Assembly: GCA_045864775.1 (NCBI GenBank)
Contig: BTVR01000001.1
Location: forward strand, 62,001-126,000
DNA: 64,000 nucleotides
Direction: 5' to 3'
From: Macondimonas sp045864775
Lineage (GTDB): Bacteria; Pseudomonadota; Gammaproteobacteria; UBA5335
The position numbers and the translations under genes were made by a program. Numbering within the stretch: the stretch's first letter is position 1; every line of letters begins with the position of its first letter. Shown in pieces: positions 42,859 to 50,928 of this stretch. The notes under the pieces were generated by a model that saw only the letters and a list, made by a program, of their open reading frames with translations, was not told the DNA's origin and did no database searches.

Positions 42859-45409
42859 CGTCTTTCTCCAGGCCGAATCGGGTGTAGCAAAACGGGCGGT
42901 TACCCACTTGGAAGCGGAAGCCCTCGGCGGTGGCCGTCGCGTTCACGTGTTCGGGGATCTCGCCTTCGGGCAGCCAGCGCGCAGGGATCTGCACGCGCTG
43001 GATACTCGCCCCGAACGGCGAGGTCATCGGTGTCGCGAGGGGCAGATCGAACGTCGGCCGGCCGAGTCGCGTGAGCACCTTTTCGCTTTTATCTGCGTAG
43101 TGCAGTTCGCCAAAAGGCAGATCGTCGAGCACCGAGCGCAAGGCGGCACGCATATCGGCGAGCTCCTTGCCTTCGATGTGGGCGCCGTGCGCCTGCCACG
43201 TTAGCGGCAGGGCATCCCAAGCCTGGGGATGGGTGGCGAGTTCGATCAGCGCGCGGGCTTCTTGCGGTAAACGCAGTACTGGCCGCTGATCCAGTTCGCC
43301 CCAGGTGCGAGCCAAGACGCGACCGTCGACATAGACACTTCCCAGCCCGGCCGGGCCGCGCAGGGTGCCGTCGCTGCGCAGGAAGCTGGCGAGCTCAGCC
43401 GTGGGCACGCGCACGCAGACTTTCGGGCTGGCAAAGGCCGCGGCCCGCGCGCGGCCGTCATGGCGGTGCAGTCGCCCGAACCGCTGGATGAGCACGTCCA
43501 TCGGCGCCAGATCGGTGACGAGCCAGTCGGCATCGATGTCCAGACTCTGCTCCAGCGTCTGCGTGCCGATGATGAGCCGCGCGCCGCGGGGTGAGCGTTT
43601 TCCGAGCGTGGCGGTGACAGCCGCATCGAGCCGCTCGCGATCCTCGCGCGCGAAGCGGCCATGATGCGGGCAGCGCACCCCATCGAGCGCGAACAGCGCG
43701 TCCAGCAGTTCGGGATAGTGTTGTTGCAGGGCCGATTCGACTCGACGGAACAGCCCATTGGCGCGCGCCACGGTGTTGCACACCACGAGCACGCGAGCGC
43801 CCTCTTGCAGCGCCCTGGTGAGCGGCGAAAGGAGCGCCTCGTCGTCGGTGAGCGTGGGCGCCACGGTCACTTCGATGCATCGCGCTCGCGCAGCGGGCAT
43901 GGCATGGGCGTCGCCATGGGTGGTCACCAACGGATAGGGGCGGGCCAGCGCTGCCTCGAGCGGCTGCATCTCGCGGCCGAAGAAGCGGTGCGCTGCCGCT
44001 TCGCCGAGCGTGGCCGAGAGCAGCAAGGCCCAGCCGCCGCGCTTGCCGTGCCCCTCCAGCAGCGCACGCAACACCTCGCGCATGTAGGGGTCCGAGGCGT
44101 GCACCTCGTCGATCACGAGCAGGTGCCGATCGAGGCATACCGAGCGCAGCAGGCTGTGCTTGACCTGCAGCGCGGACAGCAGCGCCTGGTCGATGGTGCC
44201 CACGGCAACCGGCGCAGCCAGAAATCGCTTGGGCCGCTCGGCGGACCAGACCTGTTCGCGCCGTGCATCGCGGGCGCTGTCATCCCATAGCACGCCCGCG
44301 GGGTCCGGCAGGACCGGCTGACCATCCGCCCTCACGTAGCCGGGCACCGCGAGCAGCACGGGGCAAGGACGGGCATCAGGCTCGAAGGCCGCCTGGATGG
44401 CGCTGAAGACGCGGCCGTACAGCTCGCGGGCGGCCACGCGGGTCGGCAGCGCGAAGTAGAGACCATCCACGGCGCCCGCGGCATACAGGCGCAGGAACCA
44501 GGCGAGCGCGGCCTCCGTCTTGCCCGACCCCGTGTCTGATTCGACGAGGATCAAACGGTGTGCATCGTCCGGGGCGAAACCGTTGGCCAGAGCGGCCTGC
44601 AAAGGCGAGGGACCGAAGCCGAACGCGGCTCGAAAGCCGTTGCATTGCCGCGATATCCCGGGCGCCAGACCGATCTCGCGCAGGGCCCGAGCGGCGGCTT
44701 CGCGAGCGAAGGCTGCGCGGTCTTCGTCGGCGGACGCGCGGTATGGGAAATATCGGGTGTCCGAGCCGATCCAGTCGGCCAGCATCACGAGGCCGGCAAA
44801 CCGCTGCTGCACGGTAGGTATGGCGTCGAGCACGGGCGCGTCGCGCTGGAAGGCCGCCGGAAACGCGCGGCGTACAGCAAGGGTCAGCGCATCCAGCGCT
44901 TGCAGCGGGTCGTAGCCGGCGCGCGTCTCCCAGTAGCGCCGGGCGCGGCGATCCCAGCCGGCTTGCTGGTAGTCGTGCAGCGAAAGCGGCCGCCCGTGAT
45001 GCGAGATGGCCGCAAGCAACATCGCCGCCGTCGCATGCTCATCGCCGCCGAACCATTCGCAGATTTCGGTCAGCAGGGCCCTCCATCCGGAAGGCCACGT
45101 GCCGTAGAGGTCGAGCAGCAGCGCGACGGCTTCCCACCCGTGCCCGGCCGTGTCCGCGGCCTTCGGATCGGCCTTGGCCTGGAAGCCCCAGTTGCACTTA
45201 CCCAGATCGTGGAGGAAGGCGAGGACCGCGAGGCGATCCTTGAGTCTTGCGTCGGCGATGCCGAGCCGGTTCAGGTTGTCGATGTCCAGCAGGGCGCGCA
45301 ACACGATGGCGACGTCAAGGCAATGGTCCGCCAGCGGATGCCACTCCCCGGCCTGGTTTCGCTTGCCCCACGGATTCATGCTTCCCGTATCCGATGGCGT
45401 AGGCAGCAC
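42851..45409 (-). CDS. cas3: CRISPR-associated nuclease-helicase Cas3, type I-E
   Basis: An 852-residue effector. N-terminal HD nuclease (WHPLADHCLDV, FLHDLGKCNWGFQ, AISHHGRPLS) is followed by an SF2 helicase: Walker A VESDTGSGKTEAALAW, DEVH box LLVIDEVHASD, SATLGEA and motif VI QRFGRLHRH. GTG 45409 has GGGAGG close upstream; ATG 45379 (MNPWGKRN) is an alternative that keeps the whole HD domain. It is first in the operon and overlaps cas8e by 8 bases. No internal stop is seen. Confidence 0.95.
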   Translation of the reverse strand: MLPTPSDTGSMNPWGKRNQAGEWHPLADHCLDVAIVLRALLDIDNLNRLGIADARLKDRLAVLAFLHDLGKCNWGFQAKADPKAADTAGHGWEAVALLLDLYGTWPSGWRALLTEICEWFGGDEHATAAMLLAAISHHGRPLSLHDYQQAGWDRRARRYWETRAGYDPLQALDALTLAVRRAFPAAFQRDAPVLDAIPTVQQRFAGLVMLADWIGSDTRYFPYRASADEDRAAFAREAAARALREIGLAPGISRQCNGFRAAFGFGPSPLQAALANGFAPDDAHRLILVESDTGSGKTEAALAWFLRLYAAGAVDGLYFALPTRVAARELYGRVFSAIQAAFEPDARPCPVLLAVPGYVRADGQPVLPDPAGVLWDDSARDARREQVWSAERPKRFLAAPVAVGTIDQALLSALQVKHSLLRSVCLDRHLLVIDEVHASDPYMREVLRALLEGHGKRGGWALLLSATLGEAAAHRFFGREMQPLEAALARPYPLVTTHGDAHAMPAARARCIEVTVAPTLTDDEALLSPLTRALQEGARVLVVCNTVARANGLFRRVESALQQHYPELLDALFALDGVRCPHHGRFAREDRERLDAAVTATLGKRSPRGARLIIGTQTLEQSLDIDADWLVTDLAPMDVLIQRFGRLHRHDGRARAAAFASPKVCVRVPTAELASFLRSDGTLRGPAGLGSVYVDGRVLARTWGELDQRPVLRLPQEARALIELATHPQAWDALPLTWQAHGAHIEGKELADMRAALRSVLDDLPFGELHYADKSEKVLTRLGRPTFDLPLATPMTSPFGASIQRVQIPARWLPEGEIPEHVNATATAEGFRFQVGNRPFCYTRFGLEKDDA

Positions 45410-45619
45410 AACGCCTCCCTGCTCGGTTGCTGAACGGTGAACGGCTGTGCCGCACCGCCCGCCCGCCTGGCCGGGTTCCGACCGGGATGACCGGCGGCTG
45501 CAACCGACCCGACGCTGTATCGGATGGAACCGCGGCTTGTGCCAGTTTCACGCCAGGCTGAGCTTGTTCTGGTCAACTGCGCAGTCTAGTCTCTCCCGAG
45601 CGACTTGCGACCGTCCGGT

Positions 45620-45661
45620 TTGACCTGCATCAAGCGACGGCCGGCCCGCAACGACCAGAAT
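45620..45661 (+). promoter_or_regulatory. FNR/Anr-type site and -10 of the hydrogenase operon
   Basis: TTGAC-CTGC-ATCAA (45620-45633) matches the FNR consensus TTGAT-N4-ATCAA with one change. CAGAAT (45656-45661) lies at the distance expected for the -10 of a class II FNR-activated promoter centred at about -41, placing transcription start near 45668 and 25 bases before the first ATG. This suggests anaerobic induction. The rest of 45410-45619 shows nothing I can identify beyond short GC-rich repeats. Confidence 0.6.
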
Positions 45662-45692
45662 GACCGGGTGCTGCGCGGCTTGGGGGACAGGG

Positions 45693-46832
45693 ATGGAAGC
45701 CATGCTCGATATCGCCGGGCTTGCCGGCCTGATCGATGCCTTGAAGCGCGACGGCTACGATGTGCTCGGCCCCACCGTGCGGGACGGCGCCATCGTCCAT
45801 GATCATCTGTCGGGCATCGAGGACTTGCCGCAAGGCTGGCGCGATGAGCAGGCGCCCGGCCACTACCGTCTGCATCCTCAGCCCGACGATCCGCGGCTTT
45901 TCGATCATACGGTGGGGCCGCACAGCTGGAAGCGCTTCCTCCACCCGCCCACCGAGTCCCAGGTTCGCGTCACCCGATCCGCCGATGGCGCACTCCGTTT
46001 CGAATCCTCCGCCCCGACACCGGCGCCGACGGCGCTGATCGGCGCGCGCGCCTGCGAGTTGGCGGCGATGGCCATCCAGGATCGGGTGCTGGCGAGCGCC
46101 GCGCATCCGGATCGGGCGTTCGAGGCGCGACGCGCGGCATGGTTCATCATCGCCGTGCAATGCGGGCGCGCCGGCGGGACGTGCTTTTGCGCCGACATGG
46201 GGACCGGGCCGCGCGCCGAAGCGGGCTTCGACCTCGCATTGACCGAAATCCTGGAGCCGGGTGGCGCCATAAGCTGGTACGTCGAAAGCGGGTCGCAGCG
46301 TGGCGCCGGCATGCTGTCGCGGCTCGGGGTGCCTCCCGCACAGCCGGCCGACCAGGAGGCAGCCGCCGGGGTCTGGGCCGGAATACGCGCGCAGATGGCC
46401 GTCCGCATGCCCGCTGCGGGGTTGCGCGAGCTGCTGTACCGCAAGCTGGAAGATCCGCACTGGGAAAGTGTGGCTTCCCGCTGTCTGGCCTGCGGCAATT
46501 GCACGGCGGTGTGTCCGACCTGCTACTGCACCCGTGTGGTGGACGATGTGGCGATCGACGGCTCGGCCGCCGAGCGCCGCCAGGAATGGGAGTCGTGCTT
46601 CAATCCCGAGTTTTCCCATTTGCCGGGGGGCAGCGTGCGTCACGGCATCGGTGCGCGCTACCGGCAGTGGATCACCCACAAGCTGGCCAGTTGGCACGAC
46701 CAGTTCGGTACGTCGGGATGCGTGGGATGCGGGCGCTGCATCAGCTGGTGCCCCGTCGGCATCGACATCACCGCGGAGGTGGCGGCCTTGCGCGCGGCGT
46801 CGGCCCAGGACGGTCAGGAGCGTTTGGAGTAA
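45693..46832 (+). CDS. Group 3b-type [NiFe] hydrogenase beta subunit (Fe-S electron-transfer protein)
   Basis: A 379-residue protein related to HydB/ShyB and to AsrA of anaerobic sulfite reductase. A conserved N-terminal region (GPTVRDGAIVHD, PHSWKRFLHPP, IGARACELAAM) precedes two 4Fe-4S motifs: CLACGNCTAVCPTCYC and CVGCGRCISWCPVGID. It passes electrons between the hydrogenase small subunit and the flavin subunit. ATG 45693 has GGGGGACAGGG upstream; a second ATG at 45702 is possible. Confidence 0.88.
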   Translation: MEAMLDIAGLAGLIDALKRDGYDVLGPTVRDGAIVHDHLSGIEDLPQGWRDEQAPGHYRLHPQPDDPRLFDHTVGPHSWKRFLHPPTESQVRVTRSADGALRFESSAPTPAPTALIGARACELAAMAIQDRVLASAAHPDRAFEARRAAWFIIAVQCGRAGGTCFCADMGTGPRAEAGFDLALTEILEPGGAISWYVESGSQRGAGMLSRLGVPPAQPADQEAAAGVWAGIRAQMAVRMPAAGLRELLYRKLEDPHWESVASRCLACGNCTAVCPTCYCTRVVDDVAIDGSAAERRQEWESCFNPEFSHLPGGSVRHGIGARYRQWITHKLASWHDQFGTSGCVGCGRCISWCPVGIDITAEVAALRAASAQDGQERLE

Positions 46833-46837
46833 GCCTC

Positions 46838-47293
46838 ATGGATGTTACGGAACAGCTGGCACAGCATGCTTTTTGCGCCGATATGGCGCCACCGGTGCGC
46901 GAGCGCCTGGTGGCCTGCGCCCGGGAAGAGCGCTTCGAACCCGGCGCTTTCCTGCTTCGCCAGAACGCCCCGGCAGCCACGTTCTACCTGATTCTCGACG
47001 GGCAGGTCGAAATCAAGATCGCCGGCACGGCGGTCGGTCATGCCCCGCTGGAAACCCTGGGGAAGGACGACGCGGTGGGTTGGTCGTGGTTCTTGCCGCC
47101 GCACCGCTGGCACTTCGACGCCGTCGCGCGCGCGACCACCCACGTCCTGGCCTTCGATGCCGACTGCCTGCGCCAGGCCATGCAGGCCGACAGCGCGGTG
47201 GGTTATGCGATCACCCGCGGGCTGCTCGAGGTCGTCGTCCAGCGCCTACAGGCTGCGCGGATGCAGCTTTCGGACCTCTATGGACAGCCTTGA
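46838..47293 (+). CDS. Cyclic-nucleotide-binding-domain protein in hydrogenase operon
   Basis: A 151-residue protein made of one cNMP-binding beta-barrel (FLLRQNAPAATFYLILDGQVEI, then VGWSWFLPPHRWHFDA). The phosphate-binding cassette lacks the usual FGE..L...RxA pattern, so ligand binding may be altered. It has no helix-turn-helix, so it is not a transcription factor. Its position between the beta and gamma subunit genes, overlapping the latter by 14 bases, suggests allosteric control or a structural role in the complex. Confidence 0.8.
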   Translation: MDVTEQLAQHAFCADMAPPVRERLVACAREERFEPGAFLLRQNAPAATFYLILDGQVEIKIAGTAVGHAPLETLGKDDAVGWSWFLPPHRWHFDAVARATTHVLAFDADCLRQAMQADSAVGYAITRGLLEVVVQRLQAARMQLSDLYGQP

Positions 47294-48143
47294 GCAACAG
47301 CGGGGCTGCCCGTCCGGCGAGGGCTTGGTGCCGGCGCCGTGGCGTATCGTGTCGCGTCGCGAGGAGATCGCCGATGGCAGCGTCTTTAGCTGGTCGATCC
47401 GGCCCGAGACCGGGGAGGCGCCTGGCTACCGACCCGGCCAGTTCAACATGCTTTATGCCTTTGGGGTGGGGGAGGTGCCGATCTCCATCAGTGGGGATGG
47501 CGCCGAAGCCGGGACGCTGATGCATACCCTGCGCGCCGTGGGGCGAGTAACGCGGGCGATGCAGACCCTGCGCGAAGGCGACGCCATCGGCGTGCGCGGC
47601 CCCTTCGGAACGGCCTGGCCCGTGGACACCGCCCGTGGGCGCGATCTGGTCCTGGTGGCAGGCGGCATCGGCCTGGCGCCCCTGCGCCCGGTGATGTGTT
47701 TTGCCATGCGAAACCCAGAGGCTTTCAGGCGCGTGTTCCTGCTGATCGGTTGCCGCGATCCGCAGAGTGAACTGTTCCGGGACGACGTCATCGCCTGGTC
47801 GCGGCGCCCGCATCTGCAGGTCGAACTCACGGTCGACCGCGGCGGGCCGGCTTGGCGCGGTCACGTCGGAGTGGTCACCAAGCGGGTGCAGCGGGCCGGT
47901 TTCGACCCCTCTGATGCCGTGGCTTTCCTGTGCGGCCCGGAGCCGATGATGCGTTTTGCCGTGCTCGCCTTGCAGCAGCGCGGCGTCAGCGACGATCGGA
48001 TCTTCGTCTCGATGGAGCGCAACATGCAATGTGGGGTGGGCACCTGCGGGCATTGTCAGTGGGGACGCTACATCCTGTGCCGGGACGGCCCGGTGTTGCG
48101 TTATGACGAGGTGGCCGACATTTTCGATGTGCGGGAGCTTTGA
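47280..48143 (+). CDS. Group 3b-type hydrogenase gamma subunit (FAD/NAD(P)H reductase)
   Basis: A 287-residue ferredoxin-NADP reductase-like subunit: FAD-binding region (GYRPGQFNMLYAFGVGEVPIS), NAD(P)-binding region (LVLVAGGIGLAPLRPVM, FLCGPEPMMRFAV), and a C-terminal 2Fe-2S site with four cysteines (MQCGVGTCGHCQWGRYILC). It exchanges electrons with NAD(P)H so the complex can oxidise or evolve hydrogen. ATG 47280 lies inside the preceding gene. Confidence 0.9.
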   Translation: MDSLEQQRGCPSGEGLVPAPWRIVSRREEIADGSVFSWSIRPETGEAPGYRPGQFNMLYAFGVGEVPISISGDGAEAGTLMHTLRAVGRVTRAMQTLREGDAIGVRGPFGTAWPVDTARGRDLVLVAGGIGLAPLRPVMCFAMRNPEAFRRVFLLIGCRDPQSELFRDDVIAWSRRPHLQVELTVDRGGPAWRGHVGVVTKRVQRAGFDPSDAVAFLCGPEPMMRFAVLALQQRGVSDDRIFVSMERNMQCGVGTCGHCQWGRYILCRDGPVLRYDEVADIFDVREL

Positions 48144-48144
48144 C

Positions 48145-48918
48145 ATGGCGGCGCTGCCCCGGCTGGCGGTCTGGAAGTTCGCATCCTGCGACGGATGCCA
48201 GCTGAGTCTGTTGGATTGCGAGGACGAGCTTCTGTTGCTGGGAGAGCGGGTCCGATTCGCCAATTTCCCGGAAGCCTCCAGCGACATCCAGCCCGGCCCC
48301 TATGACATTTCCCTGGTGGAGGGCTCGATCTCCACCCCCCATGACGCCGCGCGCATCCAACAGGTGCGGCAGGACTCGCGCATCCTCGTCACCATCGGGG
48401 CCTGCTCGACTGCGGGCGGCATCCAGGCGCTGCGCAACTTCGATGATGAAGCGGCCTATCGCCAGGCCGTGTATGCCCATCCCGAATACATCCAGAGCCT
48501 GGCCACGGCGACGCCGATCGCGGCCCACGTGCCGGTGGATCTGGAGCTGCGCGGCTGTCCGATCCGCAAGGAACACTTGCTGGCGGTGCTCGGCGCATTG
48601 CTGCGCGGTCACGCCCCGCGACTTCCCCAGGGCAGCGTGTGCGAATCCTGCAAGGCAGCCGGTCATCCCTGCGTGCTCGTTGCCTACGGAACCGCCTGCC
48701 TGGGGCCGGTGACTCAGACCGGCTGCGGGGCGTTGTGCCCGGCGGTCGGGCGCGGCTGCTATGGCTGCTTCGGTCCCCGCGAACAGGCCAACACCGCCGC
48801 CTTGAGCGCGCGGCTCACGGGGCTGGGCCAAACCGCCCCCGACCTCAAACGCCTGTACCGGACCTTCAACGCTGCCGCACCCGCCTTCGCGACCGAGAGC
48901 CGGCGCCATGACGCCTGA
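48145..48918 (+). CDS. Group 3b-type [NiFe] hydrogenase small (delta) subunit
   Basis: A 257-residue Fe-S subunit carrying the proximal cluster next to the NiFe site: FASCDGCQLSLLD, TIGACSTAGGIQAL, and cysteine-rich motifs near the C-terminus (VCESCKAAGHPC, ACLGPVTQTGCGALCP, GRGCYGCFGP). There is no twin-arginine signal, so the enzyme is cytoplasmic, as expected for group 3. It overlaps the large subunit gene by 11 bases. Confidence 0.92.
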   Translation: MAALPRLAVWKFASCDGCQLSLLDCEDELLLLGERVRFANFPEASSDIQPGPYDISLVEGSISTPHDAARIQQVRQDSRILVTIGACSTAGGIQALRNFDDEAAYRQAVYAHPEYIQSLATATPIAAHVPVDLELRGCPIRKEHLLAVLGALLRGHAPRLPQGSVCESCKAAGHPCVLVAYGTACLGPVTQTGCGALCPAVGRGCYGCFGPREQANTAALSARLTGLGQTAPDLKRLYRTFNAAAPAFATESRRHDA

Positions 48919-50206
48919 AAGCCGCACCCTGCGGGTGGACTATCTGGCGCGTGTGGAAGGCGAGGGCGCCCTGCATCTGGACATCGAGGGCGGCCGGGTG
49001 ACGCGAGCGGAGCTGGCGATCTTCGAGCCGCCGCGCTATTTCGAAGCCTTGCTGCGGGGACGCGATTTTCGCGAGACCCCTGACATCACCGCGCGCATCT
49101 GCGGCATCTGCCCCGTGGCCTACCAGATGAGCGCCTGCCAGGCCATGGAGGACGCATGCGGGGTGGTGTTGCCGCCACAGGTCCTCGATTTGCGCCGGTT
49201 GCTCTATTGCGGCGAGTGGATCGAAAGCCATGGGCTGCACGTGCATCTGCTGCACCTGCCCGATTTCCTCGGCTTTCCCGACGCGGTGCAGATGGCGCAA
49301 GTCCATCCAGAAGCCGTGCGGCGCGGTCTGCGGCTCAAGAAACTGGGCAATAGCCTCATCGAAGTGGTGGGCGGGCGTGCCATCCACCCGGTGAATGTGC
49401 GGGTGGGCGGGTTCTATCGCGCGCCGGCATCCGATGCGCTGCGCGCGCTGTTGCCGGAGTTGGACTGGGCGATCGGGGCAGCCGAGGAAACGGTGCGTTT
49501 CGTGGCGGGTCTGGCGTTCCCGGATTTTGAGGTCGATTACGAGTTCTTGTCGCTCGTGCATCCCGATGAATATCCGCTCTATCGCGGGCGCCTCGCGTCG
49601 AGCCGGGGCGCCGCCTGGGCGGTGGCCGATTTTGCCGATGCCCTGTGCGAGCGCCAGGTGCCCCACTCGACCGCCTTGCAAAGCGTTCGGCCGGACGGGA
49701 CGCCGGTGCTGCTGGGGCCGCTGGCCCGCTATGTCCTCAATCGTGAGCGCCTGACGCCGCGCGCCCGCGCCGCGGCAGAGGTGGCAGGGCTGGATGAGGG
49801 ATGCCGCAACCCCTACCGCGCGATCATCGCGCGCGCGGTCGAGATCCTGTTCGCCTGCGAAGAGGCGCGGCGGCTGATCGAGGGCTACGTGCCGTTCGAA
49901 CCCGCGGCGGTGGCCGTGACGCCGCGCGCCGGCGAAGGGCATGGCGCGACCGAGGCGCCGCGCGGCACGCTCTATCATCACTATCGCATCCGGGACGACG
50001 GCCTCATCGAACACGCCCGCATCGTGCCGCCCACGGCGGTCAACCAGGCGCGCATCGAGGCGGACCTCGTGGCGTTGGCGCAGACGCATCTGCATCTGGA
50101 CGATGACGGCTTGCGGGCATTGTGCGAACAGACGATCCGCAGTTACGACCCGTGCATCTCCTGCGCCACCCACTTTCTCAAGCTCGACATCCGCCGGCAG
50201 CCATGA
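48908..50206 (+). CDS. Group 3b-type [NiFe] hydrogenase large (alpha) subunit
   Basis: A 432-residue catalytic subunit. The NiFe ligands are in the L1 motif RICGICPVAY (about residue 64) and the L2 motif DPCISCATHF near the C-terminus. The ten residues after the His (FLKLDIRRQP) are the peptide removed by the maturation protease, whose gene starts 4 bases before this one ends. Assignment to group 3b rests on the beta/gamma/delta/alpha gene set; a phylogeny would settle it. Confidence 0.93.
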   Translation: MTPESRTLRVDYLARVEGEGALHLDIEGGRVTRAELAIFEPPRYFEALLRGRDFRETPDITARICGICPVAYQMSACQAMEDACGVVLPPQVLDLRRLLYCGEWIESHGLHVHLLHLPDFLGFPDAVQMAQVHPEAVRRGLRLKKLGNSLIEVVGGRAIHPVNVRVGGFYRAPASDALRALLPELDWAIGAAEETVRFVAGLAFPDFEVDYEFLSLVHPDEYPLYRGRLASSRGAAWAVADFADALCERQVPHSTALQSVRPDGTPVLLGPLARYVLNRERLTPRARAAAEVAGLDEGCRNPYRAIIARAVEILFACEEARRLIEGYVPFEPAAVAVTPRAGEGHGATEAPRGTLYHHYRIRDDGLIEHARIVPPTAVNQARIEADLVALAQTHLHLDDDGLRALCEQTIRSYDPCISCATHFLKLDIRRQP

Positions 50207-50667
50207 GCGGCGCGCTCGTGGTCGGTTTGGGCACCCCGGAGCGCAGGGATGACGGGGTCGGCCTGATCGTGGTCGAGCAGCTGCGGGCGGAGACACCAAT
50301 GGGCGTCGTGATCCGCGCCCTGCCGCGCCAGGCCCTGGATTTGCTCAGCCTGTGGACGGGCTATGATCGGGTCTGGGTCGTGGATGCGATCCAGTCCGGC
50401 GCACCGGCGGGAACCTGTCACCGGGTGCAGGCGCCGCTTCCGGCCGCTGCGCTCGGGCGCGCCGCGCCGTCGACCCATGGTTTGGGGCTGGCCGAATGCA
50501 TCGCGCTGGCCGAACGTTTGGATGCCTTGCCGGCACATCTGGTCATCCTGGGCATCGAGGCGGCCTGCGTCGCGCCGGGCGAGGGATTGACGCCGGCGGT
50601 GGCCGCGGCGGTGCCGGCGCTCGTCGCCCAATTGCGCTGCGAACTGAGGGCGAGCGGATATGCATGA
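50203..50667 (+). CDS. Hydrogenase maturation protease
   Basis: A 154-residue HyaD/HycI-type endopeptidase that removes the C-terminal extension of the large subunit once nickel is in place. Metal- and substrate-sensing residues occur in VVGLGTPERRDDGVG (Glu and Asp), VWVVDAIQSG (Asp) and PSTHGLGL (His). It overlaps both neighbours by a few bases and is dedicated to this enzyme by position. Confidence 0.9.
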   Translation: MSGALVVGLGTPERRDDGVGLIVVEQLRAETPMGVVIRALPRQALDLLSLWTGYDRVWVVDAIQSGAPAGTCHRVQAPLPAAALGRAAPSTHGLGLAECIALAERLDALPAHLVILGIEAACVAPGEGLTPAVAAAVPALVAQLRCELRASGYA

Positions 50668-50920
50668 ATCAGGCTTGATCGCCGCACTGTTGCGACAGGT
50701 CGAGGCGCAAGCCCGCGCGGCATCGGCCCGCCGGGTGGTGGGCATCGAGCTATGGGTCGGCGCGCTCAGCGGTTTTTCCGAGGCCCATCTGCGCGAGCAT
50801 TTCGTGCATGAAGCGCAGGGCAGCCTGGCCGAAGGCGCGCGCCTGACGGTGGTGTGCTCCGATGAGATCACCCATCCCGATGCCGCCCATCTGGTGCTCC
50901 GGTCCATCGAGATCGGTTGA
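50660..50920 (+). CDS. hypA: Short HypA-like nickel chaperone lacking the zinc-binding loop
   Basis: An 86-residue protein with the HypA N-terminus MHESGLIAALLRQVE, whose MHE binds nickel, followed by ELWVGALSGFSEAHLREHF and AEGARLTVV. The family is normally about 113-118 residues and has two CxxC motifs for structural zinc. Here the sequence passes from LTVVCSDEITH directly to LVLRSIEIG, so the zinc loop is missing and only one cysteine remains. The frame is continuous and the C-terminal strand is conserved, so this looks like a genuine loop deletion. Confidence 0.8.
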   Translation: MHESGLIAALLRQVEAQARAASARRVVGIELWVGALSGFSEAHLREHFVHEAQGSLAEGARLTVVCSDEITHPDAAHLVLRSIEIG

Positions 50921-50928
50921 GCCGCACC

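Noticed and set aside
50660..50920. HypA shortening as a frameshift artefact.
   Set aside because: The frame is continuous to a conserved C-terminal strand and no CxxC pairs appear in the other frames before hypF.
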